A program made the position numbers and the translations under genes. DNA of 64,000 nt. It comes from Ctenosaura bakeri (taxonomy: Eukaryota > Chordata > Lepidosauria > Squamata > Iguanidae). Location of the stretch: assembly GCA_948474755.1 (NCBI GenBank), contig CAOLHI010001044.1:186001-250000 (forward strand). Direction: 5' to 3'. Each line of letters starts with the position of its first letter. Position 1 is the stretch's first letter. Shown here piece by piece: positions 31,085 to 43,909 of this stretch. The notes under the pieces are model-generated. The model was not told the DNA's origin and did no database searches. It was given only the letters and a program-made list of their open reading frames with translations.

Positions 31085-32515
31085 TGGCTGAATGTTCCTC
31101 CATATAGTATATGGAGTCGAGACTGCCATGGCTGCCTTAGTGGATGATCTTCGCCTAGGTATCGACAGGGGAAGTGTGACCCTGCTGGTACTCTTGGACC
31201 TCTCAGCGGCTTTTGATACCATAGACCATGGTATCCTTCTGGAACGCCTGAGAGGGCTGGGGATCGGGGGCACTGCACTTAAGTGGTTCCAGTCCTATCT
31301 CTCAGGTAGATACCAGATGGTGATGCTTGGGGACAGCTGCTCCTCGAAAAGGAGCTCAAATCTGGCATCCCTCAGGGCGCCATCCTGTCCCCAATGCTAT
31401 TTAACATCTACATGAAACCACTGGGAGAGATCATCAGGAGGCATGGAGCAAGGTGCTATCAGTATGCTGATGACACCCAGATATATCTCTCCATGCTTCG
31501 GATAATAGCATCAACTAAGGGTGGCATCTCGCCTCTAAATGAATGCCTTGAAGCAGTAATGGACTGGATGAGGAAAAACAGACTGAAACTGAATCCAGAT
31601 AAGACGCAGGTACTCGCTGTTAAGGGCCCTAGCCCAGATATGGAGGTTTGTCAACCAGTTCTAGACGGGGTCACACTTCCCCTGAAAGACTGTGTCCGCA
31701 GCTTGGGGGTGCTCCTGGACTCACCGCTTCAGATGACAGCTCAAATTAATGCGGCAGCCAGGAGTACCTGCTATCAGCTTCGGCTGATACACCAGCTGCG
31801 CCCCTTCCTGGACCTGGAACACCTAAAAACAGTGGTGCATGCGCTGGTAACTTCATGGCTTGACTTCTGCAATGTGCTCTACACAGGGCTACCCATGTTT
31901 AGTCTGGAAACTTCAATTAGTTCAGAATATGGCAGCCAGGCCGGTCACCGGAAGATCTAAAACTGACCATATAACACCAATTCTGAAGTCCTTACATTGG
32001 CTGCCTATTAGTTTCCGGGCACAGTACAAGGTGTTGGTTATTACCTTTAAAGACCTTTATGGCTTGGGGCCAGCCTACCTGCGGGATCGCCTTCTCCCAT
32101 ATAATCTGCCCCGCACATTAAGGTCCTCTGGGAGGAATTTACTGCAGCCAGTCAGAACTAGGTTGGCTGCGGTTACCCAGAGGACCTTCTCTTCTATCGC
32201 TCCCAAGTTATGGAATGGCCTGCCAGAAGAGATCCGGCACATTACCAGTCTTGACTGCTTTAAAAAAGCAGTCAAGACTGTTTCTTCCAACAGGCCTTCC
32301 CAGACTAGTATTTCACCGCCTCCCACCAACTGTCCTCTTGTTCTTAATAGTTAATGTGTTTTAGGGGTTTTTAGATGGGTTGGTGGGTGGGGAGGATGGG
32401 TTATGTTTTAATTGCTTTTAATGTATTTGATGTACTGTTGTAGTACTGCCTCGATCCGTTGGGAGAGGGGAGATATAAATAAATTTTATTATTATTATTT
32501 ATTATTATTACCCCC
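31085..32515 (+). mobile_element. L2-type LINE, 5'-truncated, with reverse transcriptase remnant and ATT tail
   Basis: The copy starts inside the RT domain (TAMAALVDDLRLGIDRG, LVLLDLSAAFDTIDHGILLE) and reads on through SGIPQGAILSPMLFNIYMKP, the catalytic box YADD (about 31463), KLNPDKTQVLAV and RSLGVLLDSPL, and ends with the WLPISFRAQYKVLVITFK and LWNGLPEEIRH segments. Frameshifts near 31350 and 31920 break it into three frames. The 3' end is 'gagatataaataaa' followed by an ATT microsatellite at 32485-32508. It is well preserved compared with other LINE pieces here, so it is a fairly young insertion. Not functional as it stands. Confidence 0.9.
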
Positions 32516-32519
32516 CAAA

Positions 32520-34280
32520 TAAGTTAATAAGTGAAATCATGTACATCGAAAAGTTTCTGTCAAGGAGATGCCTAGGTTAGGACTTTAGGCACTGGCATCT
32601 AGTTATCTGTCTGTTCTTATTTTGATTTGGAAGAGTCATTTTTGTGTAGCTACGTGAACACTACTAGCAGTCTGAGCGTTTACCACAACCTTCACCTCCA
32701 GGCATTTTAAACTATAACTTCCAGAAGTGTAGATTCTGGAAATTGGTTCAGTGCCTATGGAGGACACCAGGTTGGGAGAGACTTATTTATCTCAGTGCTT
32801 GCTTCTTGTGAGAATCAAGCTTAAATGACATAGATTGGAGCCGGGGGTGGGGTGGGGCAATTACAAAAGAACAGGGTTTTGTGGAGATATTAAAAAATGG
32901 CCATCACCATTAATTAATTAATTGCATTTATATCCTGCTTGTTTCCCAACATGGTACCCCTCTGGCAAACAACATGGCACACATCCCTTTATGTGTGCTC
33001 TCAATTTAGTTGAAAAGAAAATGAACATCTATGTTGTATGAGTATTCTAAATTAAAATGCAATAACTTACTGACTGAATCTGAGGGACTTTTGGCCATCA
33101 AGAATCTATGAGAGTTCATATTTCTGCAATGCTTTTGGCAAAGTGTTGAAGATGCTTGGTTAAACACTTTCCATGTAGCCTCACGGTAGCATAACTGCCT
33201 TCGTGACAGCAAAAGACCAAAGAAAACAACATGATGCAAAAGGAAGGAGAAACTCTGTCATATTACATTTCTGATAAAACACACACAAACAGAAGAGGTT
33301 ACAAATACAGCAGAAGAATGAAGTATGTCAGTGCTACCAGAAGGAAATGGGAGCTAGAAACGAAACACTTTTATAACAAGATGACTGCTGACAACACTAT
33401 AGAAAGTAGGCGACAGCATTTCAAAGTCAAGACATGTTACATACTTGTTGATGTGTTTACAACACAGATGAAAGGATAGTCTCAAGATTTCACAGAGAAA
33501 TGTCAGGTGACACCTTTGACATTGATAAAGTTATTAAAAACATTTTCCTTGAATAAAACCATCAAGGTAAACTTTATAATTTGCATACTCAATCTGGAGC
33601 AGTAGCTCACAATTTCTCTTTTACCAGTCTATTATAACATTATGTATAGAATTCTTATTACAATATACATACACAAGAACAGGTAACAATTGACTCAGTT
33701 TTGAGTGCCAAACCTCTTGCAGTCAAATCAATACTGCTGAGCACAACAGGGCAACAATGAGGTTTGTAAAAGTTAAAAAAAAATTGGGGGGCAAGAGCCC
33801 AGCGATGATTAAGAATGCTTACCAATTGCTGATATGGAAATAGAACATTGGGGGAAATAGAATGAAGTAGCCAGAGGTCTGAACAAAAGGATTACAGAAC
33901 AGAATAGATATACCCTTAAGATGTGCAGATAGTTTTTTGTTTCTAATCCTCAAATATCAACAAAGAAGTTAGTTCTGATGTATTAGTACCCCATTTCTTT
34001 AACATCATACAGACAATATATTCACTCGCTCCACAACTGAACAATTAAGGAACACTCATTCCATTCGCCCAAGTACATTTTGCCTTTTGCTTCTCAAAAA
34101 TTAGCCCAAATGCCACATCTAGGGTTTTTTTTTTTTCTTTTAATGATGCTATCAAAACCAACAAGATTAACAGGAAGAATTTGTGATGGAAAAGAGGGAG
34201 AATCAGAAACATAATATGATATGTCCACAATCTGGACTATGACCTAAAGCTTCAGTCTGAAACATGATTGCCTGTGACAG
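32520..34280. other. no gene seen
   Basis: AT-rich, with short poly-A/T runs and a short 'tatatcctgcttgtttccc' LINE-tail-like piece near 32928-32948. No supported coding sequence. Confidence 0.55.
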
Positions 34281-34284
34281 CCTC

Positions 34285-34392
34285 ACCTGACATCCCCAAA
34301 AATCTATTGGACTACAAATCCCATCATCCCCAACAGCCATGCTGCCTGAGGTGATAGAAGCTACCATCCAACACATCTAGGAAACACCACAT
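34285..34392. repeat. hAT-type palindromic element remnant
   Basis: 'ggactacaaatcccatcatc' followed by 'cccaacagccatgctg' is the standard left half of this family. The right half is degraded. Confidence 0.5.
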
Positions 34393-34639
34393 TAGCAAAG
34401 TCTGGCATACTGGACTGTAATCATGGAACCCAATCAGATCGATATTTACTCAAAAATTATCGTGGTACTGGTTTGGGATGCATAACTACAATTTCATAAG
34501 CACATAATTGGGAGCAGACTCTTTGAACTGTGGGATTTAATTCATAGTTACTCTGTGTAGTAGAATAGTATTAGAGGTTGCTGTGCAACCTATGTAGTAT
34601 TAACCGTTGCTGTGTTATTTGAACTGACATGGGAGTGGC

Positions 34640-34915
34640 TACCAAACCTGTACAGCTTTAAGAGGGGACTGGACAAATTCATGGAAAATAGATCTATGGC
34701 TATTAGTCATAATGGATACACATTTCCTCCAGCATCAAAGGCAGTGCATGCCAGGTAGTGAGGAACACAAATGGGAGGATGCTGTTGTGCTCATGTCCTC
34801 CTTATGGGTTTCCCATAAGCAATTGTTTGGCTGCTGTGTGAACAGAACAGTGGACTAGGTAGGCCAGTGGACTAAATCAGTGGAATTTTTGTTATATACT
34901 TACAGAGCTAAAGAA
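34640..34915 (+). repeat. dispersed amniote repeat of uncertain class
   Basis: The run 'ctttaagaggggactggaca', 'aattcatggaaaatag' and 'cagtggactaggtaggcc' corresponds to a repeat I have seen widely in reptile genomes. I cannot assign its family. Confidence 0.4.
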
Positions 34916-35180
34916 AAGTGGTAAGCATTGCACACTCTGCCAGCACTCTCACCACAGGTTTCCTGACTGGCATCCTGCATTGCTATGAATAGTTGAAGCA
35001 TGGTAGCTTTGAAATGGACTTTCTAAAAAAGAGAATTAGCATAATAATTGATTGTCATTGCCATGAGATATGGGTGGGGACCTTTTGTTGATCACCAAGA
35101 GCCACATTCCCTAATGGCTTATCTTATTGGCACTACATGTCAAAGGGCATGGGAGAGACAAAACAAAATGTGAGTGAGCT

Positions 35181-35372
35181 TGTTGTTGTGTGCCTTCAAG
35201 TTGTTTCCAACTTAGGGTGACCTAAGATGAACCTAGCATGGGGTCTTCTGGGGGCTGAGTGTGTGACATGCTCAAGGTCACCCATTTGGATTCCAGGGCT
35301 GAGCAGGGAATCAAACCCTGGTCTCCAGGGTTGCAGTCCACAATTCAAACCACTACACCACACTGGTTCTCT
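35181..35372 (-). mobile_element. Sauria-type SINE
   Basis: In reverse orientation it shows the BovB-like tail (tgttgttgtgtgccttcaag at the left end) and the tRNA-like head (right end, 'aaaccactacaccacactgg'). Nearly complete. Confidence 0.85.
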
Positions 35373-35692
35373 GTGAGTGAGCTATCCACAACCATTCATA
35401 TGCACTCACACAGGACACTTTCAGTAACTGTTCACACAGTGCACATGTCCATCTGTCCTTCTTTCGTCTCTCCCTCCCTCCCGCCCTCTCTTACACCCCC
35501 CACCAAATCAGATGCCCACACAAAATATTTGGCTTGAAAACAACTTCCCATCAGTTCAAATTGCAGGGGTGGGGGGATTTGTCATTATCTCAGCCATGCT
35601 ATAAATATTTGGTAAAGGTAAAGACTTGCCACTCAGATATGCCTTAGGGAATTGGCTTTGATTGCAGAAAAGGAGGCCTTAAAGTATTTGTT

Positions 35693-35717
35693 GTTTGTTT
35701 GTTTGTTTGTTTGTTTA
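35693..35717. repeat. (TTTG)n microsatellite
   Basis: Six to seven TTTG units in a row. Confidence 0.9.
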
Positions 35718-35985
35718 AAACCTCAAGAATTACAGCACTGGTACCTTAGCCATGTCCTCTTTTCCTATTCACTTCTTCCCTCAGTAATCTTAAAGCAGTA
35801 CCTCAGAGAGCACTCTCCTGTGTTTTAGCTTTTGGAAAAGAAAAACTAACTTCCTGATTAATTATGGAAGTCTGCTCCTTTTTTGCTACTAGCAATTTTT
35901 CCATTTGAAAATTGAACTTGAAACTAGCTCCTATGACAAAAAAAACTCTCTGTCAAATTTTGAGGCATTATATATGAGGTCATCA

Positions 35986-36095
35986 GTCTACTACAATACC
36001 CTAAAGGCACTAGATTCTGTCTGATCTTATAAGTTAAGCAGCATCAGCCCTGGTTAGTATTTGGATGGGAGACTGCCAACAACTACCAGTATTAC
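35986..36095 (+). pseudogene. 5S rRNA-derived sequence
   Basis: Bases from gtctac onward follow the 5S rRNA sequence, with strong blocks 'tgtctgatcttataagttaa' and 'cctggttagtatttggatgg' followed by 'gagactgcc'. The internal promoter region is diverged and the last 20 bases do not match. It is either a 5S pseudogene or the head of a 5S-derived SINE (SINE3). Confidence 0.8.
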
Positions 36096-36099
36096 CCTA

Positions 36100-37040
36100 A
36101 AATGTGAGTGACTCAGGGATCCACCTGTGATGCCAGTGCCTCTGTGAAATGGTGCAGAATATTAGCTGAAACAGGAGTTCTGAGAGAGGAGGGTAACCTT
36201 ACAAGATTTTTTACACTTGTGTCTACTGGTACTAATGCAGGGAAGAACCAGCTGCAGATTCAAAAGTAAGCTTACTTGTTTTATTTGGGAAATTAACAAT
36301 TGCACACGCACAAGTTCCATGAAGTCTGACAATCACAGAAGGCTAACTGAAGGAAAAGGAAGGAAATGTTTGGATAGCGATAATTCAGGACGATGTAGGT
36401 GATATTTACAAATCCAGTAGAGAAATGAAGAGCAATGTGGCTTAGACTAGGAGTCCAATGACAGTACACAAATGGAAATTGGAGCAGCAAAGTAACAACA
36501 AGCAATCAGTGTACTGCAAGTTGGCTAGTCCAAAATTAGGGTTTAAATACTCTTTTTTTTTTGCCTGGAGTATGAAGGCAGTGGAGTCTGGAGAGTGGAC
36601 AGTGGGGTCCAGAATGGATTAATGGTCTTAGCACCAGGTTACAAAGGGACTGATGGGAATCTTGATTGTTCCTTGTGTGGGAACAAAAGAGAAGTTTGCT
36701 GGTCAGAGAAAGAGGGGCTAAGGCAATTAGCCATGTTGTGGGAACATTACAGATGCTATTGTTTCTAAAAGTTGAGTTATTGAGGCTAACGGTAGGTTCA
36801 TCATCACTGTAATTTCCCTGATTGTTTCCTGAATATGACCTGGCTATGCCTTGAGGTCTTATCTGACTTGGTTTTGCAATGCACATGTTCAGCCAGCTTT
36901 TCTTCTTAGTGAGCATGGCCAAGCAGCCATAACAGAGTATAATTTATTTATGCCAATTAAATCATATTTTCCAATTAAACTATATCAAAGTGTGGGGCTG
37001 TATAGCCTATTAACAGCAGATGCTGTAAGATATATTTCAG
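36100..37040. other. no gene seen; possible decayed LTR-like sequence
   Basis: A 128-codon minus-strand frame (36536-36922) has no recognisable motif. The segment is not clearly repetitive within the window. Confidence 0.3.
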
Positions 37041-37045
37041 AAGAA

Positions 37046-37149
37046 GGAACTGTCAAAACCACCTCTGAGTAATTCTTGCCTGAGTAAACCTATGAAATTC
37101 ATAGGGTTGCCATAAGTTGACAGGTGACTAGAAGGCACATACACACACC
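37046..37149 (+). mobile_element. SINE 3' fragment, variant tail
   Basis: It ends 'gggttgccataagttgacag' then 'gaaggcacatacacacac', a tail variant also found at 46785-46858 and in reverse at 55941-56045. Confidence 0.7.
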
Positions 37150-37304
37150 TATGAGATCATCATACATTGCCATGACTGCCTCTTCCCATTCATCTGCAGA
37201 GAAAGTCATGCTGACATTGGGTATGACTATTTTATTATAAACTGGCCAGTTCTATTCATTGGAGAAAAGTAGGATGAATAAATAAATAAGACTGTGCTAT
37301 GTTA

Positions 37305-37458
37305 AAGATCCTCTGTGGTATAGTGATCTGAGCTTTGAACCACAACTCTGGAGACCAGGTTCAAGTTCCTACTTAGCCCCCTAAAACCCTGTGACAGGAT
37401 TTCCTTAGGGTTGCCGCAAGTTGGAAATGACTTAAAGACCCAACAACAACAATAACAA
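37305..37458 (+). mobile_element. Sauria-type SINE, short copy
   Basis: Head 'ctgtggtatagtgatctgag', tail 'ttgccgcaagttggaaatga' and 'cccaacaacaacaataac'. The middle is deleted. Confidence 0.75.
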
Positions 37459-37484
37459 AGCAATACTGTTTTACTGTCCCAGAC

Positions 37485-38105
37485 TAGAATCATAAAGCTT
37501 GAGGAGACCACAAGGGTCATTGAGTCCAACCCCCTGCCATGCAGAAATGTGCCATCAAAGCATTCTTGACAGATGACCATCCAGCCTCTGTTTAAGAACT
37601 TCCTAAAAAGGAGACTCCACCACACTGAGCCAATGTATTCCACTGCTGGACTGCTCTTACTGTCTGAAAGTTCTTCCTAATGTTTAAATGAAATCTCTTT
37701 TTCTGAACTTTGTAGCAATTGCCTTGTGTCCAAGTCTCTGGAGCAGCAGAAAATAGACTTGCTTCATTCTCTATATGACATCCCTTCAAATATTTAGATA
37801 TAGCTATCACCCGTCAACCTTCTCTTCTCCAGGCTAAACATGCCCAACTCCCTAAGTCACTCCTCATGCGGCATGTTCTCCAGGCCTTCTGCCCGTTTGT
37901 TTACCTTCTTCCAGACACTTACCAGCTTGTCAATATGCCTTTTGAACTGTGGTGCCCAGAACTGGACACAGTAGTCCAGATGGGATCTGACCAAAGCAGA
38001 ATAGAGATAATACTGTTACTTCCCCTGACCCAAACATTATATACTCCTATTGACGCAGCCCAGAATTGCATTGGCTTTTTTAGCTGCATATCATGACTAC
38101 ATGAT
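37485..38105 (-). mobile_element. CR1 LINE 3' region
   Basis: On the plus strand the sequence begins 'agaatcataaagcttgagga' and runs through 'gtccaaccccctgccatgca', 'gttcttcctaatgtttaaat', 'ccttctcttctccaggctaa', 'ggtgcccagaactggacaca' and 'ttggcttttttagctgcata'. This is the reverse complement of a CR1 3' end, with the block order known from bird and reptile CR1 copies. Confidence 0.85.
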
Positions 38106-38591
38106 ATTAACTCAACAATGGAGTAAGATGATGTAGAAGCAAATACTTAAGTTCAAAATGCTGAAAAGTTGCCTATCATTGTAATCACTGCTGCAAGGTA
38201 AATCACTTAATCCCTTTCCGTTCTCCTTTGCCGTGGTTTTAAACTTTAAACAGATGCAAGGTAGCCCAGGAAGTACTCCCTGCACACCTTGCAGGGAGAT
38301 TGTAGAACTAATTATGACACACAATGATTTGAAAATGCAAATGTGATAAGTGTGCTGCTGATATTGTAAGAAAAATAAATGATGCCTTTGAAAATGGCAT
38401 GTTCCAGATGTTTAAGTGTCTGGGTATATATTATTTACATACGAGTTGTTAAAACTCTGTGGATATCCACATGATTCATGTCACTTTGGATTATGGCTCC
38501 ATGTGGAATGTAAGATCACCCACAAAACAAAAAACAAAATCTTAGGATAAATATGTGGCATTTCTCTACCCCCTCCCAAACTGCTATGTTT

Positions 38592-38685
38592 CTTACTTGC
38601 AAAAGATTGTTTTAAAATTCTTCTTCAAAAAACTTTCTCTTAAGATTGTTTTAAAATTCTTGTTCAAGAAACTCTCTCTTCTTTT
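38592..38685. repeat. two-copy tandem repeat of about 44 bp
   Basis: 'aagattgttttaaaattctt' occurs twice, each followed by a 'ttcaarraactytctctt' segment. Confidence 0.75.
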
Positions 38686-39289
38686 GTAACTACACTGCTG
38701 CGTGATAGACAAAGCATATAATATTTCATTTCATCTGGAGCTATCAGATGAAGATTAACTATAAAATCATTTTACAGCAGCAGTATTCACACAGGCTGCA
38801 CAGACAAGCTGTCAACCCAGTAGAATTTAGGCAGATGTATAGGTGAAGTGAAACAACTGCATTCACCAATACACGCCAGAAAATTTTACAAGAGTCAGAT
38901 GCTACTAGAAGAGAACATAACAGAAAATCAATTTCTTTCATAATAAATGTCTTCACATAGTACATGTGATTTTTTTTTTTTTTTTTGGTAGAAAGCAAAA
39001 ATATTCTGAGTGAGATAGCTGGTGATTACAGTCTTCAGGATTCCAGTCAGATATAGGCTATTATTACAAGCCTTACAGTTTAGCCAATGACAGCTGACTA
39101 GCAATCCCATCTTCATTATAACAGGATCTTTTATTTTGGATTTCCCAGCCACACACTTATAAGCACAACTAGCGTTATTCAGCTGAAACTAAGCATCACT
39201 AATGTTAATGAAGCATGTTCAAATACCACTGATTGGATGAATGGATTACTTACTTGTAACCACAGCTGTATGAATTGTCATCTGTGAAT

Positions 39290-41360
39290 TCACACAAAGG
39301 GGTTTACTGTTATGTAAACATCTTTGTGGTAACCTCACCTCCTCTTGCTGATGAGACCAGCTTGATTCTTGTTCAGACTCTCAGTTCTTTGGATGCTGAA
39401 TCAGCAACCAAGGAATTAGGGAAAGAGCATGACACACAAAGGAAGTGTGGGTGTTGTGTGAGTTCAAGAAATACAGTTACAGATAAGCAACCTGTCCTCC
39501 TTCTTCATAGTCTCTATAACACACACAAATGGGAGACTAGCAAGCTGCTCACCATAGGAAGTCAGAGTGTCGTGCAACACAAGAGAGGAGCATGGCCTTC
39601 CCAAAGGCAGCATCAGCCCTGGACCTGGCATCTAGTCTACAGTGCACAACAAAGGTCAGAGGCTGAAACCATGTGACTGCCTTACAAATGTTCTCCAATG
39701 ACTTGCCTTTCAGAAAGACTGAGGAAGTAGCCACAGCTCTCGTAGAATGGCTCTGCACATGAACAAGAGGGTGTTTCTTTGCCAGTTTGTGAGCCAGATG
39801 GATGATCCACTGGGAGTGATGCTGAAACAATATCAGCAGACCCTTTTTGTTCGAGGAGTAGCATACAAAGAGTCTTTCTAACTGGTGAAAGGCAGCAGTC
39901 CTGTCAATGTAGAAGGCGGGAGCTCAGATTACCTAAAAACAATGGAGAGTATGGTTCAGGTCAGAGGTAGAGTTCTGCATAAACACAAGTAAGATAATGT
40001 CCTTGTTCAATGAAAGGGACAAATCATTTTCAGTCAGAAATGTCCAATCTAAGGACCATTTTGTCCTTGTGAGATTTTAAATAAAGAGGATGCACACAAA
40101 GGGGACACAGGTCTGCTCATCTGGCAAATGTAATTGCCACCAAGAAGGCCCTGGCACCCCTCCTGCAACGTATGTGATTTTCATAAATTGGACTTACTAA
40201 GGACTGGAGAACATGGTCAAAGTTACACTGACTGGAGACATGTTTAGGGTCAAGCTGACCTGAGGCATATTCAGGGTCATAATTCCAGAGAGGATTAGAT
40301 GGAAAAACCTGACATTGATGGGTTTATACTAATCCTTTTACCACTCCAGGCTCTTTGCCTTTCCAAAGACAATGAAAGAAGAACTGTCCAGATTGGTGAG
40401 CAATCAGGGACCATCCTTTGATCTTACCCTATGGAGATCTTCCTAATACAGTCTACCTGACCAAACATTAAGAAATAGTCATGAGTTCCATCAATGTTTT
40501 GTCACTCTAAAATTAAGTAATCAGTCCCTTCTGGGTCCCTTATCAACCCTGTGAGAAAGCCATTATGGCTTTGTCAGTGCAACACTTCAGGGTGTGAAAT
40601 AGAGTATAAAAACCCTAGGTTCAGCTCCAGCCATGTGTTATATGTTGGATGTAGTCCATCGTACATGGTGCCTCAAACTGCCATTCCTCTGTGCTACCTT
40701 CAGCACTGTTTGAGCCACTCTGCTGTGACTCCTCCTTCAGGACTGGTAACTATCACCCTTTCCACCCAATTTCTCTATCCAGCCTTTCTTGCTTCACTTT
40801 CAATAGCCTTATATGGTTCTTCAGAGTGTCTGATTTCTTGTGTGTTTGTCAATTTAAATAATATGATTGATTTAAGCTTAACTGGAGTCCTCTCTATAGT
40901 TAGTACTGGTATATATTGGTAAAAAGATCCTGCCATAACCCTCCTCTGACAAACCTAAATTGAGCTATAATTTCCCCAAATTCTAAAGAGATGCTGGCAT
41001 TGCGGATGACCCCAACATCCCCCAGCTCTTAGGGTAACAAGTACACAAGTATCACAAACCACCATTGGCTTGAAATGTTTCTTAGAGAATTGTGAAAGAA
41101 CTGCCTCCAGACTCCACTGAGGTGTTGGCCCTCAACATGGGCAGATTCTTGCAGCTCTTCTGAAACCATTCAACCAATGGATTGTAGAAATAGAATGTTT
41201 GCCAAAGATCTGGAGGTTAGAAGAAACAGCTGCCAGGTAATATTTGATGGAAGAGAGAGAAAAAGACCTCTGTTGGACAACAGTAGGAGAAACTCCCACA
41301 CATGAATGATTTGTCCCTTATCTTGGAAGATCCCTCCAGGTGACAGGAAGGACAAAACTG
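39290..41360 (-). mobile_element. DIRS-like tyrosine-recombinase retroelement relic
   Basis: On the minus strand at 39830-39549 the frame reads SHSTRAVATSSVFLKGKSLE, NICKAVTW and then HCRLDARSRADAAFG, the C-terminal catalytic region of DIRS-type tyrosine recombinases. The His-x-x-Arg box (HSTR) is intact, but the position of the nucleophile Tyr (HYRLD in relatives) reads Cys. Upstream pieces are AFLVAITFARC (about 40150) and SSIKYYLAAVSSN followed by QWSLEAVLSQF (41000-41300). The last two groups cover overlapping parts of the same domain, so two copies or a rearrangement may be present. Reverse transcriptase was not recognised. Confidence 0.65.
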
Positions 41361-42188
41361 TCTTCTACTTATACACATAGGATTGCTGGGTATAGCCTGA
41401 GAGAAAGAATAATTAATCAGGCAATGAACTATCATGTGGTCTGTGGTTATTTGGCATTTAATAGGTGATTTTTGTCATTAGGGAAATCATTTTTATTACA
41501 TAGAAAACAAAATCTAGCTCTTCTCTTTAAACAAGTTTATACTAATTGATGCCATTCCTGCTTAAGTGTGCTTCACCACCCTGAAATGTTGTCTGGAATG
41601 ATAAACAGTAACAACTACATCAAGTAAAACCATTGGTGCATCTTGCTCAGTACTGTCTACAATGCAAGACCAGGGGTGGGGAAACTGTGCACAATAGGCT
41701 GTATATGACTCCATCTTCCCCCCTTTTTTTTGGACCTCCACATCTCTAAGGGCATGCCCAAACAACCAATGTACCCCTCATTTAAAAAAAAGTTTTTAAA
41801 AATTGAAAAGTTAGCAGAACCTCCACAAAACCACCCCAAAAGATGTCAGGTTATCTCCAAAACATCATGGTTCACCCTGTTCACAACCCCTAAAACTGAA
41901 AAATGACGAAAAATCAGATGAAATTGAAACCAGAGGTGAAGTCAGGTCACTTCCAACATACCCTTGAATATTTCACAGATGAAAACTGGGACACACATGG
42001 CCAAGTGACATCAGAGTTTGGTCAGGATGGCATACTTTATTAATGAGGAAGAACAGACAAGCAAGGAGAAGCAGCAGCAGTTTGCTTTTATTGAGTCCAG
42101 AGAGAAGGGCAAGATTCCAACTGCTCATCTCCCCTCTCCTCCCTCACTGGGTTAATTGCATTCAAAATATTTCTGCAGTTTGAACTTA

Positions 42189-42343
42189 GGCCATTTCTGC
42201 ACTATGCTCTTATAGTGCGATTATTCCACTTTCAACGTTTTATGGAATCCTGGGGTTGGCAGTTTAGGGAGGGGCCAGCCGGGATTCCAAAGAATGTTGA
42301 AAGTGGAATAATCACATTATAAGAGTGTAGTGCAGAAATGGCC
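42189..42343. mobile_element. 155-bp palindromic element flanked by TTA, copy 1
   Basis: The left arm starting ggccatttctgcactatgct pairs with the right arm over about 52 bases with few mismatches. TTA stands at 42186-42188 and again at 42344-42346, the three-base target duplication expected of PIF/Harbinger elements. The centre contains 'ggaatcctggggttggcagt'. Confidence 0.8.
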
Positions 42344-42349
42344 TTAGTT

Positions 42350-43900
42350 TACAGTAAGCTGAGGACAAAGAAGGAAAGGGAGGAGGAGGAGGAGGAGGAA
42401 TTAGGACACTTTAAAATTAGCTATAAAAGTGGGAGACAAAGGAATCATTGGGACAGTCCCTGCCAAACTGCAACAGTTGGAGGGTATGTCAAAAGAGTTA
42501 AGAGGAAAACTTTCATCTTTGTATTAGAACAATGGAACAGGAATTACTCCAACACACAGTTTGAAATGCATCAATTGGTCCAGGTTGCAAATGGTAGGGA
42601 CTCCTCTATTATTAAAGAAGAACAGTGAAGTTACATGGAAAGCTCTTTAGGTATTCAGATATTATTGTGCAATGGAAGTAATTCCACATTCTGATGCTGT
42701 TTGGCCACATATGCCAGTATCCTAGTTTTCATCTGTTAAATGTGGTAGAATATGTTTGACCTTGCATTAAGCCTTGGAAATGGATTTAGACTGAAACCTA
42801 AAGGCAACCCAGGAAGTAACTTAATTATGCAGTTCTTAATGAAACATTTATTTAGCTCCCATATATTAAACTGCATCATCGAAGTAATATATTAGTTGTG
42901 TAAGATAACGTTTAAAAAATAACACTGTGATTCAGTGGACATTCCATTGAGAGCACCAAACATTGTCCTTTGAGTTGGCGTCACCCCTTGGTGATGATTT
43001 TGTGCTGATAGAATGGAAAGTTAAGCGTTTGTGAATCTGTGTGAGATTGGTTAGATTTTAACCAGGTACACTACAAATTGTTGTTTGAAACCTCTGCTTG
43101 GCCTCAGAGTTCCTGACGCATACCCACAGCCATTTGCCTTTTTTTAAAAAAAATATTATTCTATCAAACCCACAGAAATCAGTAGAATTTTTTGTTATCC
43201 TATTTTAGTTATTCAAGCTATTACTTTTTTCCAGTGCCTATCTTCAATATCTGCTTATTTTCATGGATTAGCATCTGGCACTGTTTCTTCCACTATCAAA
43301 TACAGTTCTGAATCTGCTCATATTATCCATGTTAATTCATGCATTGGACTCTGTGACTATTTGCACAAATATGGCAAGGCAGGATTTGGCCTCTCAGTCA
43401 CACTTGTGCAAAAGATGATAAGATGAAATGTTAGAAAATCTCAACTTATGACCTTAATATTTATGACTGTGTCAGGACTACACTGTAAAACTTTATATTA
43501 TTTAATTTTCAACTCTGACACTAAAGCATCATTTCATTTATATGCAAATAAGAAGACACTCTGCTATTTCTTCACAGTTGAATCTGTTTGAATTATTCAC
43601 ATCTTATTAATAAAGCTTCATAAATGCATATTTTTTCCCACTCAATTGGTAATGGCTAAGGGAAAGAATCTGTATATCAGCCCTTTGTTATTATGAAGAC
43701 TATAACAAAATACAAAGATTTAAGGAGTACGTAATTGTAGGTTATAGAGTTGAAATGGAAACAATGCATTATTTGAGATATATAGATATAGATATAGATA
43801 TATAGATATATCTTTTGACTATCTCTTTGCCATTTTCCTTGGTGTTTGGCACAGATACCCCTTTGGAAGATAAATTAGAAAGAACTGATTTTTAATGAGA
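42350..43900. other. no gene seen
   Basis: AT-rich sequence with a (GAG)n run at 42381-42399 and a GATATA repeat at 43775-43810. A 96-codon plus-strand frame at 42338-42628 owes its start to the run and has no motif. Confidence 0.5.
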
Positions 43901-43909
43901 GTAGTTGTT

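Noticed and set aside
36536..36922. 128-codon minus-strand frame.
   Set aside because: No recognisable domain and no start context; possibly decayed repeat sequence.
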